In this document: piece by piece, positions 60,258 through 64,000 of the stretch
Layout: each line of letters opens with the position of its first letter
Numbering within the stretch: the stretch's first letter is position 1
Assembly (NCBI RefSeq): GCF_017744675.1
Contig: NZ_JAGIAV010000004.1
Location: 234,567-298,566, forward strand
Source of the DNA: Flavobacterium sp.
Lineage (GTDB): Bacteria; Bacteroidota; Bacteroidia; Flavobacteriales; Flavobacteriaceae
DNA: 64,000 nucleotides
Reading direction: 5' to 3'
Translations under genes and position numbers: made by a program
The notes under the pieces: generated by a model
Told to the model about the DNA's origin: nothing
What the model saw: the letters and a program-made list of their open reading frames with translations, nothing else
Database searches by the model: none

Positions 60258-60692
60258 TCAGTTTACAGGATAATTCATATCGATCCAGTTGACTTTTATA
60301 TTCTTTTTGATTCCCAAAACCTTTTGATTTTTGAATCCCATTTTGTTCAGCAACTCAAAAGCAGGTCTTATGTTGGAACATTTTTCGAAAGGACAGCACC
60401 CACAATAAATTACAATCTCTTTGGTCTTTTTTTGCTTTGCTAAAAGACTCTTGAGTTTATCAATATTTTCCTTTTCAGATGCAGGTCCAATATCAACAGA
60501 GCCTTTAATAGTTGCATCTGGCCCAATATTAATAATTAAAGGCAATCCTTTTGACGGATTTTTAATTTGCCAAGCCAACAATGATGGTTCCATTATCTGT
60601 GATGCGGTCCATGGCTCTACTCTACTTTGACCAAAAGAAAAACTGGCCATCATTAAAAAAAATGCGAATGCTAAAACTTGAAATATTTTCAT
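60258..60692 (-). CDS. Secreted rhodanese-like protein with a Cys-rich loop
   Basis: 144 residues from ATG 60692, chosen for the clean signal peptide (KIFQVLAFAFFLMMASFSFGQ). The mature protein has a rhodanese-like fold: IIIN(I)GPDATIKGSVDIGPAS, LKSLLAKQKKTKEIVIYCGCCPFEKCSNIRPAFELL. The usual single active-site Cys loop is replaced by CGCCPFEKC, four Cys in nine residues. It is a periplasmic protein, encoded directly upstream of the ArsR-rhodanese fusion, so a sulfur or thiol role is likely. It might bind a metal rather than transfer sulfane sulfur. Confidence 0.82.
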   Translation of the reverse strand: MKIFQVLAFAFFLMMASFSFGQSRVEPWTASQIMEPSLLAWQIKNPSKGLPLIINIGPDATIKGSVDIGPASEKENIDKLKSLLAKQKKTKEIVIYCGCCPFEKCSNIRPAFELLNKMGFKNQKVLGIKKNIKVNWIDMNYPVN

Positions 60693-60803
60693 AATGCTAT
60701 ATTTTATTTCAGCAAAAATAAGCATTTAAATCTATTCAATAAGTTTATTGAATAGATTTAAAATAAGCATGGTTTATAAATTGTCTTTAGAACCGTTTAA
60801 ACA

Positions 60804-60837
60804 AAAAGGCGCCAATTGAAAACAATTGGCGCCTTTT
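60804..60837 (-). terminator. Terminator, near-copy of the tRNA-Arg terminator
   Basis: Stem AAAAGGCGCCAATTG/CAATTGGCGCCTTTT with loop AAAA on plus; identical to 29061-29094 except for one loop base. It lies downstream of the minus-strand DUF4833 gene. Confidence 0.9.
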
Positions 60838-60936
60838 ATAATTCTTTCGTTAAAAAAATGTAATAGTATTTTGAGTGGAACTTTTTCAAATACAACGATC
60901 TGATTTTACTCTTCTGGCAATAAACTTATTGAAATC

Positions 60937-61515
60937 TTATTTCAATAGCATTCTTTCTGTAATTCTTTTATTTGAAGATGTCTCTATTCCGGTAACTTCA
61001 GCATACTTAACATTTGGCAACCAAAAAGAACCGCCTTCAATGCGTACAAATATTTTTTCCACTTGTATTTTTTTCTGATTTACATTGACAAAAGCATGAT
61101 ATTTTTGATCTGAATCTATCTTTTTCAAAGTTAAAGACATCTTTTTATAAGACACAAATTGAAGCTGAAACTCCTCATTATTTAAAGTTTTACTTTCAAT
61201 ACCATAAGCAAACTTACGCTGTATATAATTAAAATCTTTTTTTTCTCCCTTCTCCGCATATCGAATCCAATAGGCTTTTATAGGATTGCTTTGATCAATT
61301 TTTCCATTTTCTTGATAATTGACGGCATAAATAGCAGTGTTTGTATTGGGATCACGCTGAACATAAAATAGCATATTATCTATGTTTTTAGGCGTTGGAA
61401 AATGTAATGGTGACGGATTTTCGGATTGTGCCCATAAATCTTCAGAAATTACATTTAATAAAATCGTTGCAACGATTAGAGATTTTCTAAAATATTTAAA
61501 TGATAAGATGTTCAT
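60937..61515 (-). CDS. DUF4833 family secreted protein
   Basis: 192 residues from ATG 61515 (an in-frame GTG at 61533 overlaps the GtrA stop by one base and is possible). Signal peptide near KSLIVATILLNVISEDLWAQ. The mature domain, HFPTPKNIDNMLFYVQRDPNTNTAIYAVNY through IKAYWIRYAEKG and the final VRIEGGSFWLPNVKYAEVTGI, is the DUF4833 pattern. Function is not known; the family sits beside lipid-modifying genes in Bacteroidetes. Last in the GtrA-CDP-alcohol transferase strand. Confidence 0.82.
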   Translation of the reverse strand: MNILSFKYFRKSLIVATILLNVISEDLWAQSENPSPLHFPTPKNIDNMLFYVQRDPNTNTAIYAVNYQENGKIDQSNPIKAYWIRYAEKGEKKDFNYIQRKFAYGIESKTLNNEEFQLQFVSYKKMSLTLKKIDSDQKYHAFVNVNQKKIQVEKIFVRIEGGSFWLPNVKYAEVTGIETSSNKRITERMLLK

Positions 61516-61532
61516 AAGGAAATATTTATACA

Positions 61533-61964
61533 CTAATTGGACTCGACTGCATTCTGTTTTTCATTTGATTTAAAAACCCAATATTTAATCAATGGATAAT
61601 TAAAACCATAAGATACAAAAATATCCGTAACTAATCTTCCGATTCTGTAATCGAGTTGAAATATTTTTTGCATCATTAGTGTGCCAAATGACTTTAAAGA
61701 AATGCTTCCCAGTACAACCAATGCAAATTTAAAAAGCTGATTGTTAATAGGATTGCTATAACCGCATTGATTTTTAAACACCCAAAGTCTATTGATGCTA
61801 AAATTGATAATTGCGCCAACGGTTCCAGAGATTAGAATAGAAAAGGTAAAATGCAATTGAAATACTTCTGTAAACAGAATCATTAAGCCATAATCGGTAA
61901 TGCCACCTAAAAATGCCGCAACTTGTGCTTGTAGAAAAGTCAAAACAGATTTTCTCCTGAACAT
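61533..61964 (-). CDS. GtrA-like membrane protein
   Basis: 143 residues with four membrane helices, no signal peptide. GtrA family markers: FLQAQVAAFLGGITDYGLMILFTEVF, SGTVGAIINFSINRLWVFKNQ, and the last helix DIFVSYGFNYPLIKYWVFK. GtrA proteins are thought to flip or assist lipid-linked sugars in cell-surface glycan transfer. It is one base from the CDP-alcohol phosphatidyltransferase gene upstream, so the pair is cotranscribed. The DUF4833 gene overlaps or abuts downstream. Confidence 0.9.
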   Translation of the reverse strand: MFRRKSVLTFLQAQVAAFLGGITDYGLMILFTEVFQLHFTFSILISGTVGAIINFSINRLWVFKNQCGYSNPINNQLFKFALVVLGSISLKSFGTLMMQKIFQLDYRIGRLVTDIFVSYGFNYPLIKYWVFKSNEKQNAVESN

Positions 61965-61965
61965 C

Positions 61966-62652
61966 TCAGTCTTGTTTTTTATCTTTTAAATCGCCCAACT
62001 TCAAAAGTTTTAAACTGTCTATAATATTAATTACAAGCAATATAACAGTGATTAAGCCAACTAAATATTTAATTGATCCGCGAAATAAAACTTCAGCGAT
62101 TACAATTAAAGCAATAATAAACCTAAGTTCTGTTGGACCGACAAAGCCAGAATCTATAGTGTATTCATTTGTGATTTTGTAGCGCAATTGGCTGATTATA
62201 ATAGACCATCCATACAAGGATACAAAAGCAAAAGCTAGTATTTGTGTGTACTTTTCAGCATAAATATAATAGCCAAATCCTATAAGCACAATACTAATCC
62301 AATCGGCAATAATATCTAAAGCAAAACCATACCAGCGGCGCGGAATGTTTCTATAATAAGCCAATCTTCCGTCTAAAGAATCACCGAACCAATTTATAGC
62401 CAAGCCAATAATACCCAAAAGCAAATACCAATTTGTTAAATAGGAGCCTAAAACAAAGGCAATAAAAATCAACGCCGAACCAAGAGTGCCTATTAACGTA
62501 AGGGCATTTGGCGAAATGAATTTAGGCACCTTTGGAAGCAAAAATACAATCGCCAACTGCTCTGCTCTCTTTAAAATATTAGTTCGCTTGCGGTCTGAAA
62601 ATGTTCTTTGTACAATTTCACTTTGATTTTCAACTTGTGTTACTGTTCCCAT
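61966..62652 (-). CDS. CDP-alcohol phosphatidyltransferase
   Basis: 228 residues with about six membrane helices. The CDP-alcohol catalytic signature DSLDGRLAYYRNIPRRWYGFALDIIAD (D-x2-D-G-x2-A-x8/9-G-x3-D-x3-D) at about 89-115 is complete, with the four Asp. It joins a CDP-activated alcohol or diacylglycerol with a second alcohol to make a phospholipid. It is not pgsA or pssA by length and context; the head group is unknown. The GtrA gene starts 1 base later and the phytanoyl-CoA dioxygenase gene is 154 bp upstream. Confidence 0.9.
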   Translation of the reverse strand: MGTVTQVENQSEIVQRTFSDRKRTNILKRAEQLAIVFLLPKVPKFISPNALTLIGTLGSALIFIAFVLGSYLTNWYLLLGIIGLAINWFGDSLDGRLAYYRNIPRRWYGFALDIIADWISIVLIGFGYYIYAEKYTQILAFAFVSLYGWSIIISQLRYKITNEYTIDSGFVGPTELRFIIALIVIAEVLFRGSIKYLVGLITVILLVINIIDSLKLLKLGDLKDKKQD

Positions 62653-62806
62653 TAATAACCGAATATTAGTAAACCTGATACTATTGTCAATTCAAGCTGA
62701 ATAATTTTTAGTTTTACTTTTCTATGAATATTTTTAAAAGAATCGGTGACTCTTTTTAGTTTACCTGATCTAACCAGATAACTAAATGCGAGAATAAACA
62801 GCATGA

Positions 62807-63613
62807 TTATTTAACAATACCAGCAAAACGTTGATAGAATACTGTTGGGCTGTTCTCATTTTTAGGAGCATATTTTCCTGCTATAATAGGAACATAAATA
62901 ACTCTTCTCCTGCTTTCTTCGCCACGGATAGCTGATTGTGCTACTCTGTGCCACAAACGTCCATCATGAATAGTTAAATCGCCAGCTTCTGGATTGATCG
63001 AAACTTCTTCTGGATCGGCTTTATGATCTAGAAAGTATTTTTTACGAAAAAGCATTTGGTAAATGCTTTGCTTATGCGTGCCGGGAATAATTTTAAGACC
63101 ACCGTTTTCAGGTTTTAAAGTACTTAAATGAATCCCCACATTGAGCATTGGATTTAATTTTGCACCATAAAAAATATCTCTCAAACCATCTGTATGCCAG
63201 CCCATTTTGGTAAACTTACTTTCTGGACCATTGATATAATGATTAAAAACCATTCCGTCTTTTTCTTCAGTGCCTAATCTTGCATCATCGCCTGCCAATT
63301 GCAACAAACCATTAAACCTTGGATCAAGCAAAAGACCGCTTAAAGTTTGATGATGCTGGTTAATAAAAGCGAAACGCTGTACTATAGGAGATCCATCAAG
63401 ATCTTTCCCGTATTTAATTGGAACTCCATTTACTTTTTCAAGGGCATTGTCAATCCATTTTTGCTCTACCTCTTTCGAGGCGTCAATGATTGAGGAAACT
63501 GTTTCTGGATTTATAAATTTTTTGAAATGAATAAAACCATGTTGGTTAAAAAAGTTGATTTGCTCGTCAGTTAATTGTTCAGCAAGGGTAAATGTTTTAT
63601 ATGAAGATACCAT
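62807..63613 (-). CDS. Phytanoyl-CoA dioxygenase (PhyH) family protein
   Basis: 268 residues, Fe(II)/2-oxoglutarate-dependent hydroxylase fold. The iron triad is seen: His140 and Asp142 (GWHTDGLRD), and His222 in DGRLWHRVAQ, with 2-oxoglutarate-anchoring Arg in ESRRRVIYVP. The family hydroxylates fatty acyl chains, other lipids or small molecules; no CoA-binding signature is claimed. It is preceded by a 30-codon ORF ending in eight Cys codons, with its own promoter, on the same strand. It may be the first main gene of the lipid operon (62652 onward). Confidence 0.9.
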   Translation of the reverse strand: MVSSYKTFTLAEQLTDEQINFFNQHGFIHFKKFINPETVSSIIDASKEVEQKWIDNALEKVNGVPIKYGKDLDGSPIVQRFAFINQHHQTLSGLLLDPRFNGLLQLAGDDARLGTEEKDGMVFNHYINGPESKFTKMGWHTDGLRDIFYGAKLNPMLNVGIHLSTLKPENGGLKIIPGTHKQSIYQMLFRKKYFLDHKADPEEVSINPEAGDLTIHDGRLWHRVAQSAIRGEESRRRVIYVPIIAGKYAPKNENSPTVFYQRFAGIVK

Positions 63614-63665
63614 GATAATTATATTTAATAAATGAAATAATAGTTTTGAAATTTTTATCTAAAAG

Positions 63666-63758
63666 TTAGCTACAGCAACAACAGCAACAACAACACATTC
63701 GCATGTTTGCCTGCATTCTGCTTTTAGAGAAAATAAACTTATTTCTTTTATTAGACAT
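63666..63758 (-). CDS. Polycysteine leader peptide candidate (30 codons, ending in Cys8-Ser)
   Basis: From an ATG at 63758 the minus strand reads 30 residues: a Lys/Arg-rich start (MSNKRNKFIFSKSR), two more Met, then eight consecutive Cys codons (TGT TGT TGT TGC TGT TGT TGC TGT), Ser and TAA at 63668-63666. It is too short to be a usual protein. A Bacteroidetes-type promoter lies about 29-56 bp upstream and the dioxygenase ATG is 52 bp after the stop. Polycysteine leader ORFs sense cysteine supply by ribosome stalling in mycobacteria; I infer a similar role here. No clear terminator hairpin is seen in the 52-bp gap. Confidence 0.65.
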   Translation of the reverse strand: MSNKRNKFIFSKSRMQANMRMCCCCCCCCS

Positions 63759-63786
63759 ATTCTATCGAATTAGTAGAGATTCAATA

Positions 63787-63814
63787 CGAAGATAATATAA
63801 ATTTTCTTTTACAA
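63787..63814 (-). promoter_or_regulatory. Promoter of the polycysteine ORF / dioxygenase transcript
   Basis: On minus: TTG (63814-63812), a 17-bp spacer and TATCTTCG (63794-63787), one base off TAnnTTTG. Expected transcription start near 63780, about 22 bases before the ATG of the small ORF. Confidence 0.65.
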
Positions 63815-63846
63815 TCAATATTTTTTTTATTTTTTTTTCGAAAAAA

Positions 63847-64000
63847 TTAAATTTTGTAAATCCCAGCAGCCGTTTTTTCAATGAAAGCCTTTGGCAGCAC
63901 ACGGTTGGCATAAACAGAAATAATATTCGTAAAGCCTGGAATAACCTCTGATTTTTTGTTGAACATCGCCTTTACAGCAATTTTTGCAACTTCATCTGGC
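63847..64000 (-). CDS. Short-chain dehydrogenase/reductase, C-terminal fragment
   Basis: The last ~50 residues of a minus-strand gene that begins beyond the window: PDEVAKIAVKAMFNKKSEVIPG, then FTNIISVYANRVLPKAFIEK, ending TAAGIYKI and TAA. The PDEVAKIA...IPGF.N pattern is the usual C-terminus of the DltE/YqjQ-like SDR group (after the catalytic YxxxK). It ends 33 bp before the promoter of the polycysteine ORF on the same strand. Confidence 0.75.
   Translation of the reverse strand, partial: PDEVAKIAVKAMFNKKSEVIPGFTNIISVYANRVLPKAFIEKTAAGIYKI

Overview
The window is low-GC chromosomal DNA from a member of the Bacteroidota, most likely a Flavobacterium. The support is: Bacteroidetes-type promoters (TTG, a 17-20 nt spacer, then TAnnTTTG), almost no Shine-Dalgarno sequences, a TonB-dependent receptor with a carboxypeptidase-regulatory N-terminus, several SPII lipoproteins, SUKH-like and DUF779/DUF1697/DUF2490/DUF4833-type proteins, and two RND/TolC efflux operons. 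Genus assignment is inference; no rRNA is present.

Layout. 1-11.7 kb: housekeeping and uncharacterised genes (partial patatin, M1 aminopeptidase, diphthine-ammonia-ligase-like ATPase, DUF1697, a large acidic SUKH-like protein, recG), then a minus-strand group with a PAS protein, a small helical protein, a membrane sensor ending in a degenerate HisKA stub, and a thioredoxin-fold protein. 12.1-18.7 kb: an RND efflux operon (adaptor, pump, TolC) followed by a bestrophin. 18.7-21.9 kb: an AraC regulator, DUF779 protein and aldehyde dehydrogenase; between the last two lies a structured RNA candidate plus an intrinsic terminator directly in front of the DUF779 start. 22.1-28.9 kb: pheT, an N-acetylmuramidase, a four-gene overlapping two-component operon, and apt.

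29-41 kb: an accessory stretch beginning at a tRNA-Arg(ACG) gene. It holds a lipoprotein, a GH127/GH43 arabinan- or xylan-debranching pair, and three small modules that each combine an HxlR regulator with oxidoreductase-type genes. Short copies of the tRNA 3' end sit next to terminators at module borders, which suggests stepwise insertion at the tRNA. 41-49 kb: an envelope-remodelling locus (phosphoethanolamine transferase, PAP2 phosphatase, OmpR/HK pair, PepSY-like protein, TonB-dependent receptor). 49-61 kb: a long minus-strand block with a GT9 glycosyltransferase, a second TolC/adaptor/RND operon translationally coupled to a PAP2 phosphatase, a YncE-like propeller, a lipoprotein carbonic anhydrase, a methyltransferase, and an ArsR-rhodanese/rhodanese-like pair. 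61-64 kb: DUF4833, GtrA, CDP-alcohol phosphatidyltransferase and phytanoyl-CoA dioxygenase genes. A promoter-linked 30-codon ORF ending in eight consecutive Cys codons precedes the dioxygenase; it is the most notable candidate regulatory element in the window.

No CRISPR array, transposase, integrase, rRNA or prophage structural gene was seen.
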